Assembly: GCF_013402875.1 (NCBI RefSeq)
Contig: NZ_CP058579.1
Coordinates: forward strand, 2,914,001 to 2,978,000
DNA: 64,000 bases
From: Halorarum salinum
GTDB lineage: Archaea > Halobacteriota > Halobacteria > Halobacteriales > Haloferacaceae
Direction: 5' to 3'
This document shows positions 25,386 through 32,601 of the stretch, piece after piece (positions within the stretch are counted from its first letter, which is position 1; each line of letters begins with the position of its first letter). Both the position numbers and the translations under genes were made by a program. The notes below the pieces were generated by a model, which was not told where the DNA came from, did no database searches, and saw nothing but the letters and a program-made list of their open reading frames with translations.

Positions 25386-25832
25386 ATGGTCTCGACCCGG
25401 TTCTACGGGCTGATCAGCACGGTCCTCCTCGTCGTCGGCGCGCTCCTCGTCGGCCAGGGGTTCCACCTCTCGCTCGTCACCGGCGAGATCGCCCTCGCCT
25501 CGCCCGCGTTCGCCCTCCACCTCGTGCTCGGCTCCGTCCTGATCGCGCTCGGCTACCGGGCGCGGCGACCCGTCGCGGAGGCGTACGACCTGACGAGCGG
25601 CGACGCCGGCGAGGGGGAAGCCTCCCGCCGGGAACCGGACCGGGGCGACGGGACGCCCCGTTCCGGGGAGGACGCGGAGTTCGACCCGAGCATGAGCCCC
25701 CTGGGCGAGGCCGCCCCGGGCGACGCCGAACGGGAACGGGGCGGGCGCCCCGACGGGGAGTCGACGCCGGACGAACGGGACGAACGAAGCGGACGCGCGC
25801 CACGCGACGGGACCGCCGCGGACGAGCCCTGA
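25386..25832 (+). CDS. small membrane protein with acidic cytosolic tail
   Basis: I do not recognise a family. The 148-residue protein has two hydrophobic helices (about 8-27 and 38-58) and then about 85 hydrophilic residues rich in Gly, Glu, Asp and Arg, probably disordered. A TATA-like CCTTTTCACC lies about 30 bases before the ATG. Codon use is like the neighbours, and gene length and promoter support a real gene. It could be an anchor or an adapter protein. Confidence 0.65.
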   Translation: MVSTRFYGLISTVLLVVGALLVGQGFHLSLVTGEIALASPAFALHLVLGSVLIALGYRARRPVAEAYDLTSGDAGEGEASRREPDRGDGTPRSGEDAEFDPSMSPLGEAAPGDAERERGGRPDGESTPDERDERSGRAPRDGTAADEP

Positions 25833-25844
25833 AACCGGAACGGG

Positions 25845-25855
25845 AGATATATTAG
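25845..25855 (+). promoter_or_regulatory. TATA-like element of the gene pair at 25882
   Basis: GAGATATATTA lies about 30 bases before the ATG at 25882 in otherwise GC-rich DNA. It is one of the strongest TATA-like elements in the window. Confidence 0.55.
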
Positions 25856-25881
25856 GTGGGACGGTCGTGACTGTGGTAGCG

Positions 25882-26127
25882 ATGTCCACGGAACGGCGTA
25901 TCCCGGACCGACTCGTGGGTCCGCTCGGGGGGCTGTCGCTCCTCGTCGGCCTCGCGAGCATCGTCCTGGCATACATCTTCATCATCATCGGAACCACCCT
26001 CTACTTCGATATGAACGGCCTCGACGGCGTCACGAGGACGGACTCGATCATCGTCCTCGTCACCGGCGTCCTGCTCGTCGGTGTGGCGTACGCCGGCTAC
26101 AAGGGGTTCATGCGGTTCGCGACCTGA
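25882..26127 (+). CDS. small two-helix membrane protein
   Basis: The 81-residue protein has two hydrophobic helices (about 12-37 and 53-72) joined by a short polar loop (DMNGLDGVTRTDS). I know no function. The ATG at 25882 sits at leaderless distance from a good TATA-like element, which decides against an upstream in-frame GTG at 25867. Its TGA overlaps the ATG of the next gene (TGATG), so the two are coupled. Confidence 0.7.
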   Translation: MSTERRIPDRLVGPLGGLSLLVGLASIVLAYIFIIIGTTLYFDMNGLDGVTRTDSIIVLVTGVLLVGVAYAGYKGFMRFAT

Positions 26128-26666
26128 TGCCGATCGACATCCGCGACCATCCCGACGCGCCGTCGCTGGAGGAGCTCCGGGAGTTCACGCTCGTCCCGGT
26201 CGCCCGGGAGGAGATCGAGTCCCGCCGGGCGGAGGGCCAGGAGCTCCGGGAGCTGAACCTGCAGGAGGAACGGAACGACGTCTCCGCGTCCCTCGACGTC
26301 GAACCGGGGTCGGCGGGGAGGAGCCTCGACGTCGGCATGGTGCTCTACCGGCTCGTCCAGCTGTTCGGGACGCCGCAGGTCCCCGGCTTCGAGGCGGGCG
26401 GCGACGTGAGCGGCCGCGAGGACACGACGTTCAAGTACCTGTTCAGGCTCGTCCGCGAGGCCGACGTCGACGGCTCGCTCCCGGAGGAGTGGCTCGTCAC
26501 CGTCTTCGACTCGCACGTCGACCTGGGCGTGGGCCTCGCCGCGTGGACGGGGGACGGCGTCGACCCCGCCGACTACGGCGACGACGTCGTGCTCGTGACG
26601 CTGGCGCTCGCGACCAACGTCGTCACGGAGCCGGTCACCTGCGTCTACGGGGACCGCTGGTACTGA
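26127..26666 (+). CDS. conserved-looking soluble hypothetical protein
   Basis: The 179-residue cytosolic protein has no membrane segment or recognised motif. Predicted alternation of helices (first 60 residues) and strands (VTVFDSHVDLGVGLAAWTG, VVLVTLALATNVV, CVYGDRWY at the end) suggests a compact alpha/beta fold. It overlaps the stop of the preceding two-helix membrane protein by one base, so they probably work together. Convergent with the gene at 26742. Confidence 0.65.
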   Translation: MPIDIRDHPDAPSLEELREFTLVPVAREEIESRRAEGQELRELNLQEERNDVSASLDVEPGSAGRSLDVGMVLYRLVQLFGTPQVPGFEAGGDVSGREDTTFKYLFRLVREADVDGSLPEEWLVTVFDSHVDLGVGLAAWTGDGVDPADYGDDVVLVTLALATNVVTEPVTCVYGDRWY

Positions 26667-26741
26667 CGCGGCGCCGACCGGAACCGATCGGTCGCCCCGC
26701 CGCGGAACTCGTTTTCGACCACGGGGCGGGTCCGCCGTCCC

Positions 26742-27002
26742 CTACCTGCCCGTCAGGACGTGCATGAGCGCGAAGACGACGACGAGCGAGCCGACCAGCA
26801 GGCCCGTGAAGACGGGGATCACGGTCGACTCGGGGTAGAGTCCCTCCCAGTGGCCCGCGTAGGCGACGACCACGAACGTCGGCACCGACAGGAGGAAGAA
26901 CAGCGAGGAGGCGTACGACGCGACGGTCGGGTCGCCGCCGTGCTTCGCGTAGGTCCCCCGCTCGCGGACCGGCCTGTCCTCGGTGGGGAGCTCCTTCGGC
27001 AT
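26742..27002 (-). CDS. two-helix membrane protein, end of the dpp-linked gene string
   Basis: The 86-residue protein has a charged head (1-28) and two hydrophobic helices (about 32-50 and 60-83). No family is recognised. It lies 74 bases downstream of the gene at 27077 on the same strand and could be the last gene of the transcript that starts at dppA. The ATG at 27002 gives the most natural hydrophilic-to-helix layout. Confidence 0.65.
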   Translation of the reverse strand: MPKELPTEDRPVRERGTYAKHGGDPTVASYASSLFFLLSVPTFVVVAYAGHWEGLYPESTVIPVFTGLLVGSLVVVFALMHVLTGR

Positions 27003-27076
27003 GGGTGCGGGTTGCGACGCCGCCGGGAAAGCTCTGTCGCCCCCCGGGACCGGACCCGAGCGTCCCGATCGTGCGC

Positions 27077-27541
27077 TCAGGCCCTGGCTCCGTCGTACAC
27101 CACGCCGAGGACGTACCCAAGGAACTGGAGCGGGAACTGTTCGCCGACGAACGCGAGCACGGCCCGGCCCACCGGCCGGACGACCGCGTACCCCCCGATG
27201 GTGTCGATCCCGAGGAGGTAGTAGGGCGAGATCTCGAAGCCGACCGAGAACCCGAGTCCGGCGAGACACGCCACGAGGACGGCGGCGGCGCTGGTTCGCA
27301 TCTGTTGGGCGAGCAGCTTCGTGAGCACTCCCGAGACGACGACGAGCGCGAACGCGGGGGCGGACGCGACCCACCCCGGCGCCAGTTCGGCGTGGAGGGT
27401 CACGTAGTGGGCCATCGACGCGAGCAGGCCCGTGAGGACGCCCACGTGGAGGACGACCACGAGTCGCTCGCGGGGCGAGCCCTGGGACGCCCGCGCCGGG
27501 CTGGCGACCGTCGACCGGAGCGTCGAGACGCTACTCGACAC
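27077..27541 (-). CDS. multi-helix membrane protein linked to the dpp operon
   Basis: The 154-residue protein has a polar head (1-25) and four probable membrane helices (about 26-46, 54-76, 82-104 and 118-150). No catalytic motif is seen. Its start overlaps the end of the LEA14-like gene by 11 bases, so it is translated in the same transcript. Function unknown; co-transcription with a peptide importer suggests an envelope role. Confidence 0.68.
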   Translation of the reverse strand: MSSSVSTLRSTVASPARASQGSPRERLVVVLHVGVLTGLLASMAHYVTLHAELAPGWVASAPAFALVVVSGVLTKLLAQQMRTSAAAVLVACLAGLGFSVGFEISPYYLLGIDTIGGYAVVRPVGRAVLAFVGEQFPLQFLGYVLGVVYDGARA

Positions 27542-28010
27542 GGATATCGAACTCCTCGCCCGCCATCCGCGCGGTCAGCTGCCCCCGGCTCGACGCGTCG
27601 CCCGCCGCCAGCGCCCGTCGCGTCCGGTCCACGTCGTCGTCGTGAACGTCGGCCTCGACCCGGAGCGTCCTCGTCTCGCCGGCCCCGAGGGTCACCCGTT
27701 CGACGGTCGCGGTGCGCGGCACGCTGAGTCGGTCCCCGGTCTCGGGCGGCGGGTCGCCCTCGAAGACGAGTAGCCGGACCGTGGTCAGCTCGATCGGCCT
27801 GTCGAGGGGGTTCCCGACCCGGAGGTCCGCGACGACGCGGTGCCCCTCGTCCGTCCCGGAGAGCGAGAGGTCCGTCACCGCGGCGTTCACCGAGTCCCGC
27901 TGGTGCCAGTCGAGTTGCGCGTCGAACGTGAGCCCGAACGCCGTCCCGGTGGCGACGAGCAGCAGCGCGAGCAGCGCCGAGAGGAGGGTTCCCGAGCGCG
28001 GGACCGCCAC
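27531..28010 (-). CDS. membrane-anchored LEA14-like beta-sandwich protein
   Basis: The 159-residue protein has one N-terminal helix (about 8-28, LLSALLALLLVATGTAFGL) and an external beta-rich domain with the pattern DLRVGNPLDRPIELTTVRL, typical of LEA14/WHy-type water-stress proteins. A second strand set (GETRTLRVEADVHD) completes the sandwich. It starts three bases after the dppF stop, so it belongs to that operon. It may stabilise surface proteins or bind a partner; no direct evidence. Confidence 0.68.
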   Translation of the reverse strand: MAVPRSGTLLSALLALLLVATGTAFGLTFDAQLDWHQRDSVNAAVTDLSLSGTDEGHRVVADLRVGNPLDRPIELTTVRLLVFEGDPPPETGDRLSVPRTATVERVTLGAGETRTLRVEADVHDDDVDRTRRALAAGDASSRGQLTARMAGEEFDIRVE

Positions 28011-28013
28011 CGT

Positions 28014-29414
28014 CTAGTCCTCCGAGGCGACCGGATCGACCGGCGCGGCGCGGTCCACGCCGGAGTCGCCGTCCGCGCCGTGGCCCTCCCCGTCGTAGCG
28101 GTGACAGGCGACCTCGCGGGTCGCGACGGTGCGGGGGTCGGGGTAATCGGTCTCACAGACCGTCGTCACGACGCGCTCGAGGTCGTCTGCCGCGGCGTCC
28201 GGCTCGCCCTCGAGCGCGACCTCGGCCGCTTCGAGGAGGGCGTCGCGGGCGGCGGCCGGGAGGTCGAGTTCCCGGAGGGAGACGCGGTGCCCCCCGGACT
28301 CGACCTCCGTCCCCGTCTGGAACTCCTCGGGAACGTCGAGGGTGAGCCCCCGTTCGAGCAGGGCGCGTGCCGGCTCGGGCGAGTCGGGCCCGACGGACTC
28401 CGGTTCGACGTCGCCGCGCCGCAGCTTCAGCTTGAACTGGTGTGCGCGCCGGAACGACTCCTGGCTCCCGGCCCAGTCCTCGGGCGGGATCACCTTCGCA
28501 CACCGGGGGTTGTAGCGACAGCCCGGCGGGGGGTCCCGCGGGGAGGGGACCTCGCCGGTCGCGTTCGCCCGCCGGCGGTCGGCGCCGAGTTCCACGTCGG
28601 GGACCGCGTCGAACAGCGCCTCCGTGTAGGGGTGTTTCGGGTCGTCGACGACGTCGCCGGTCGGCCCCCGTTCGACCATGTTCCCCAGATACATGATGCC
28701 GGCGCGGTCGCACATGTACCGGATGAGCGAGAGGTCGTGGCTGATGAACAGGTACGTCAGATCGTACTGCTCCTGGAGTTCCTTCATCAGGTTCAGCACG
28801 CCCGCCCTGATGGAGACGTCCAGCATCGACACCGGCTCGTCACAGACGACGAACTCGGGGTCGACGACCAGCGCCCGGGCGATGGCGACCCGCTGCCGCT
28901 CGCCCCCCGACAGCTCGTCCGGGAACGCGTCGAGGTACACGTCCGCGGGGGCGAGCCCCACGTCGTCGAGCACCTCGCGGACGCGCTCGCGACGCTCCTC
29001 GTAGTCGCCGACGATCCCGTTGATCTTCAGCGGCTCGGCGACGGTGTCGAAGACCGACATCCGCGGGTTCAGCGACTCGAACGGATCCTGGAAGATCATC
29101 TGGACCCGCTTGCGGAACTCCGACTCCTCCCCGGTGGACATCGACGTGACGTCGGTGCCGTCGAACCGGATCGTCCCCTCCGTCGGCTCGTACAGCTTCA
29201 CCAGCAGTTTGCCGAGCGTCGTCTTCCCGCAGCCCGACTCGCCGGCGATTCCGACGATGTCGCCCCGCTCGATGGTGAACGAGACGTCGTCGACCGCGCG
29301 CACCGGACGGGGCTCGCGCCCCAGAAGGGTGTCGACGACGCCCTGGGACGTGCCGAACAGCTTGCTGACGTTCTCTACTTCGACTAGCGGTTCTCGATCT
29401 CCTGTGCCGTCCAT
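28014..29414 (-). CDS. dppF: dipeptide/oligopeptide ABC transporter ATPase DppF with split cysteine motif
   Basis: The 466-residue ATPase energises peptide import. It has Walker A GESGCGKTT (58-66), signature LSGGERQRV (about 168-176), Walker B VVCDEPVSMLD and H-loop ISHDLS. The usual C-terminal oligopeptide-transporter motif with four cysteines is present but split. Cys299 and Cys305 (GCRYNPRC) are separated from Cys420 and Cys437 (VACHRY) by about 114 residues, where relatives have about six. The inserted part is helical and acidic. The ATG at 29414 overlaps the end of dppD by 31 bases; a longer in-frame start is shadow-like. Confidence 0.93.
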   Translation of the reverse strand: MDGTGDREPLVEVENVSKLFGTSQGVVDTLLGREPRPVRAVDDVSFTIERGDIVGIAGESGCGKTTLGKLLVKLYEPTEGTIRFDGTDVTSMSTGEESEFRKRVQMIFQDPFESLNPRMSVFDTVAEPLKINGIVGDYEERRERVREVLDDVGLAPADVYLDAFPDELSGGERQRVAIARALVVDPEFVVCDEPVSMLDVSIRAGVLNLMKELQEQYDLTYLFISHDLSLIRYMCDRAGIMYLGNMVERGPTGDVVDDPKHPYTEALFDAVPDVELGADRRRANATGEVPSPRDPPPGCRYNPRCAKVIPPEDWAGSQESFRRAHQFKLKLRRGDVEPESVGPDSPEPARALLERGLTLDVPEEFQTGTEVESGGHRVSLRELDLPAAARDALLEAAEVALEGEPDAAADDLERVVTTVCETDYPDPRTVATREVACHRYDGEGHGADGDSGVDRAAPVDPVASED

Positions 29415-30541
29415 GTTTCCTCCTGAGTGGCGTCCGTGCGAATCGATTCGAGTTCGTCGACGCGGTAGCACGCGGACCGGTGGGCCCGCTGGTCGCCCGC
29501 CTCCAGACGGCGGCCGTCGGCCGCGGCGGCCTCCACGTCGTACATCGGCGGGTGCGTCGCGTGACACTCCTCGACGACGAATGGGCACCGTTCGCGGAAC
29601 CGGCAGCCCTCCTCGGGGTCGCGCAGCGTCGGCGGCGTCCCCGGGATGGAGACGAGCGACTGCTGGGCCTCCGTGATCGTCGGGAACGAGTTCTTCAGCC
29701 CGAGGGTGTACGGGTTCGCGGTGTCGTCGAAGATGTCCTCCTTCGGGCCGCTCTCCATCACCTTCCCGCCGTACATGACCGCCATCCGGTCGCAGATCTC
29801 GGCCATCACCGAGATGTCGTGGCTGATGACGAGGATGGACACTCCGAACTCCTCCTGGAGCTTCTCCAGTTCCTCCAGGATCCGGTCCTGGATGATGACG
29901 TCCAGCGCCGTCGTCGGCTCGTCGGCGATGAGCAGGTCGGGGTTACACGCCATCGCCATCGCGATGACCGCCCGCTGTTTCATGCCGCCGGAGAACTGGT
30001 GGGCGTAGTCGTCGGCCCGTTCCGGCTCGATGCCGACCCGTTCGAGCAGGTCGCGGGCGCGCCCGTCGGCCTCGCGCTTGCTCGTGTTCGGTTCGTGTCG
30101 GAGGATCGCCTCGACGATCTGATCGCCGACCCGGTACACCGGATTCAGCGCGTTCATCGCGCTCTGTGGGATGAGCGCCACGTCACGCCACCGGACGTCC
30201 CTTATCTGCTCGGTCGAGAGCGCCGCGAGGTTCGTCATCCCGTCCGCGCGGACGGGGTAGCTCTCGTCCTCGATTATCTCGGGTCGGGGGTCGCCGTTCC
30301 CGTCCTCCCAGGCGGGGAGCGTGGCGTCGAGCCACACCTCGCCGCTCTCGATGTAGCCGTTCGAATCGAGCAGGTGGACCAGACTCTTCGCGAGCGTCGT
30401 CTTCCCGCAGCCGGACTCGCCGACGAGCCCGTACGTTTCGCCGGGTTCGACGCTGAAGGAGACGCCGTCGGCCGCGTGTACGGACGAGCCGTCCTCGACC
30501 GCGTACCGGATCGAGAGGTCGTTGACTTCGAGTAGTGTCAT
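29384..30541 (-). CDS. dppD: dipeptide/oligopeptide ABC transporter ATPase DppD
   Basis: The 385-residue ATPase pairs with DppF. Walker A is GESGCGKTT (41-49), signature FSGGMKQRA, Walker B LLIADEPTTALD, and the C-terminal four-cysteine motif is in normal arrangement (CRFRERC, then Cys of EECHATHP and SACYRV). A roughly 30-residue insertion lies between the Walker A helix and the Q-loop region. It starts one base after the dppC stop and overlaps dppF by 31 bases. Confidence 0.93.
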   Translation of the reverse strand: MTLLEVNDLSIRYAVEDGSSVHAADGVSFSVEPGETYGLVGESGCGKTTLAKSLVHLLDSNGYIESGEVWLDATLPAWEDGNGDPRPEIIEDESYPVRADGMTNLAALSTEQIRDVRWRDVALIPQSAMNALNPVYRVGDQIVEAILRHEPNTSKREADGRARDLLERVGIEPERADDYAHQFSGGMKQRAVIAMAMACNPDLLIADEPTTALDVIIQDRILEELEKLQEEFGVSILVISHDISVMAEICDRMAVMYGGKVMESGPKEDIFDDTANPYTLGLKNSFPTITEAQQSLVSIPGTPPTLRDPEEGCRFRERCPFVVEECHATHPPMYDVEAAAADGRRLEAGDQRAHRSACYRVDELESIRTDATQEETWTAQEIENR

Positions 30542-30542
30542 G

Positions 30543-31502
30543 TTATCGCTGTGGGTTCGTCACGTCCTCCATCGAGAAGCCGATGAAGTAGAAGGCGGCC
30601 GCGAGCAGGGTGATGGCGAGCCCCGGCGGGATGAGCCACCACCACGCTTCGAACACGTACCCCTCCGCTTTGATGTTCTCGAGCATGATGCCCCAGGAGA
30701 TCGCCGTGAAGTCGGCGAGCCCCAGATACGCGAGCGCCGCCTGCGCGAGGATGGCGCCCGCCGCGTCCTGTGCGAGGAAGACGAACGACAGCGGCAGGAT
30801 GTTCGGCATGATGTGCCGGAAGATGATGCGCGTGTCGCTCGCGCCGGCGACCTTCGCCGACTCCACGTAGGAGCGCTCCCGCAGCGAGAGCGTCTCGCCG
30901 CGGATGGTGATGCAGTTGTTGAGCCAGGAGGTCACCGCGATCCCGATGATGATGTTGGTCGTCGAGATGCCACGGATGGCGACCAGCACGATGAGGAACG
31001 GCAGGAACGGCAGGCCGTACATCACGTCGACGACGCGCTGGATCGTCTCGTCGATCCAGGTGTCGCCGTAGAACCCGGAGATGAGCCCCAGGGGGACGCC
31101 GACGAGACTGGAGAGCAGCCCCGCGGCGATGCCGATGTACATCGCGTTGCTCGCCGAGTAGATGACGAGCGTCAGGATGCCGAACCCGTGTGAGTTGGTC
31201 CCGAGCGGGGCGAAGAACGGGTCGCCGAACGCGGGCGGGTGGGGGAGCGTCCGGATCTGCTCGCCCGTCAGCCTGGCGTCGTGGGGCGGCTCCCCGAGGT
31301 AGGCGACCCACTCCAGCGAGTGGGGCGCGAAGAAGCCGGGCGCGATCGACCACAGCGAGTAGACGAGGATGATGAGGAGCCCCAGGACCCCCATCTTGTG
31401 CTCGGTGAACCGACCCCAACTCCGGCGGAACCGCTCGATCCGCGGCTCCCAGCGTTTCTTGAACGATTCGAGGTTCGAGGCGTCGCGTTGTTCGGTCGCC
31501 AT
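30543..31502 (-). CDS. dppC: dipeptide/oligopeptide ABC transporter permease DppC
   Basis: The 319-residue membrane protein has about six helices, with a long extracellular loop between helices 1 and 2 (about 60-105). The EAA coupling loop reads AKVAGASDTRIIFRHIMPNI (about 215-234), which docks on the ATPases. An N-terminal charged helix of about 35 residues is typical for DppC. It follows dppB by two bases. Confidence 0.93.
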   Translation of the reverse strand: MATEQRDASNLESFKKRWEPRIERFRRSWGRFTEHKMGVLGLLIILVYSLWSIAPGFFAPHSLEWVAYLGEPPHDARLTGEQIRTLPHPPAFGDPFFAPLGTNSHGFGILTLVIYSASNAMYIGIAAGLLSSLVGVPLGLISGFYGDTWIDETIQRVVDVMYGLPFLPFLIVLVAIRGISTTNIIIGIAVTSWLNNCITIRGETLSLRERSYVESAKVAGASDTRIIFRHIMPNILPLSFVFLAQDAAGAILAQAALAYLGLADFTAISWGIMLENIKAEGYVFEAWWWLIPPGLAITLLAAAFYFIGFSMEDVTNPQR

Positions 31503-31504
31503 CG

Positions 31505-32494
31505 TCAGGATTCCTCGCCGAATTTGATCCGCGGGTCGAGGTACGTGTAGACGACGTCGGTGAACAGCCGCATGATGACGACCAGCACCGCGATCATGAA
31601 GAACGTCGCCTGCGCCACCGGGAAGTCACGGTTGAGCACAGCGTCGACGATCAGCTGCCCCATCCCGGGCCAGTTGAACACGTTCTCGATGATGATCGAG
31701 CCGTCGATGAGGAACGCGAGGCTGATGATCGCGCCGGTCACGACCGGGATGAGCGCGTTGCGGGCCGCGTGCTTTATCATCACGGTCCGTTCCGAGAGCC
31801 CCTTCGCACGCGCGAGGAACACGTACCCCTCGTCGGTCACGTTGTTCATCGTCGGCCGCATGATGAGCATCGAGCCGACCCACCCGATGAAGACGAGGCT
31901 CATCATGGGCAGCGCCATGTGGTACAGTACGTCACGCATGATCGTGAAGGCCGTCCACTCGAACTCCGGGAACTGCGTGAACATGTACGCGCTGGGGAGC
32001 CAGCCGAGTTCGTAGTTGAACACCCAGATGAACAGCCAGGAGATCCAGAACGCGGGCATGGAGTAGACGAACAGCGAGGTGCTGAAGATGCCCTTGTCCT
32101 TTGTGCTGCCCCGCCACCAGCCGAGGTACATCCCGACCAGCGGGCCGATGACGAAGCCGACGAGGAACGTCGACCCGAACAGCACGATCGTCCGGGGCAT
32201 CCGTCGGATCACGAGGTCCCAGACCTGGGCGTTGTTCGTCGGCGAGCGCCCGAAGTTGCCAGTCTGGTAGTTCACCATGAAGTTGACGTACTGTTTCCAC
32301 AACGGTTCGTTCAGTCCCCACTCCTGTCTGATCCGCTCGACCTGCTCTGCGGTCATTCCGGGGTCGATCATGCTCGAGACGAACGAGCCCGGCATACTGC
32401 GGAGGAGGACGAACAGGAGCGACATGATGACGAGGAGCGTCAGGTACGAAACGACGACCCGCTTCGCCAGGTATCGTCCACTAATTCTAGTCAT
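31505..32494 (-). CDS. dppB: dipeptide/oligopeptide ABC transporter permease DppB
   Basis: The 329-residue membrane protein has about six helices, the first near residues 14-32. The EAA loop is ARAKGLSERTVMIKHAARNA (about 227-246). Typical DppB features such as the LPRSMPG-like segment (LLRSMPGSFVSS) are visible. A terminator-like hairpin and an inverted repeat lie between dppA and this gene, suggesting partial read-through or a second promoter. Confidence 0.93.
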   Translation of the reverse strand: MTRISGRYLAKRVVVSYLTLLVIMSLLFVLLRSMPGSFVSSMIDPGMTAEQVERIRQEWGLNEPLWKQYVNFMVNYQTGNFGRSPTNNAQVWDLVIRRMPRTIVLFGSTFLVGFVIGPLVGMYLGWWRGSTKDKGIFSTSLFVYSMPAFWISWLFIWVFNYELGWLPSAYMFTQFPEFEWTAFTIMRDVLYHMALPMMSLVFIGWVGSMLIMRPTMNNVTDEGYVFLARAKGLSERTVMIKHAARNALIPVVTGAIISLAFLIDGSIIIENVFNWPGMGQLIVDAVLNRDFPVAQATFFMIAVLVVIMRLFTDVVYTYLDPRIKFGEES

Positions 32495-32523
32495 ACGTTG
32501 TCAGACCGCTCGTGTACGCGAAC

Positions 32524-32540
32524 ATCGAAATGGATTCGAT
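32524..32540. repeat. 6-bp inverted repeat in front of dppB
   Basis: ATCGAA and TTCGAT are separated by five bases, about 30 bases before the dppB start. It could be an operator or part of a second promoter. Confidence 0.35.
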
Positions 32541-32571
32541 ATGAATCTGTTGACTCGGTGCGTCGGGCGTC

Positions 32572-32596
32572 AAAAGGCCGGTTCTCGGGAAACCGG
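32572..32596 (-). terminator. terminator or attenuator between dppA and dppB
   Basis: On the minus strand CCGGTT-TCCCGAG-AACCGG forms a 6-bp stem followed by CCTTTT, just after the dppA stop. It would let the binding-protein mRNA accumulate above that of the membrane parts. Confidence 0.55.
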
Positions 32597-32601
32597 TCGC
32601 G

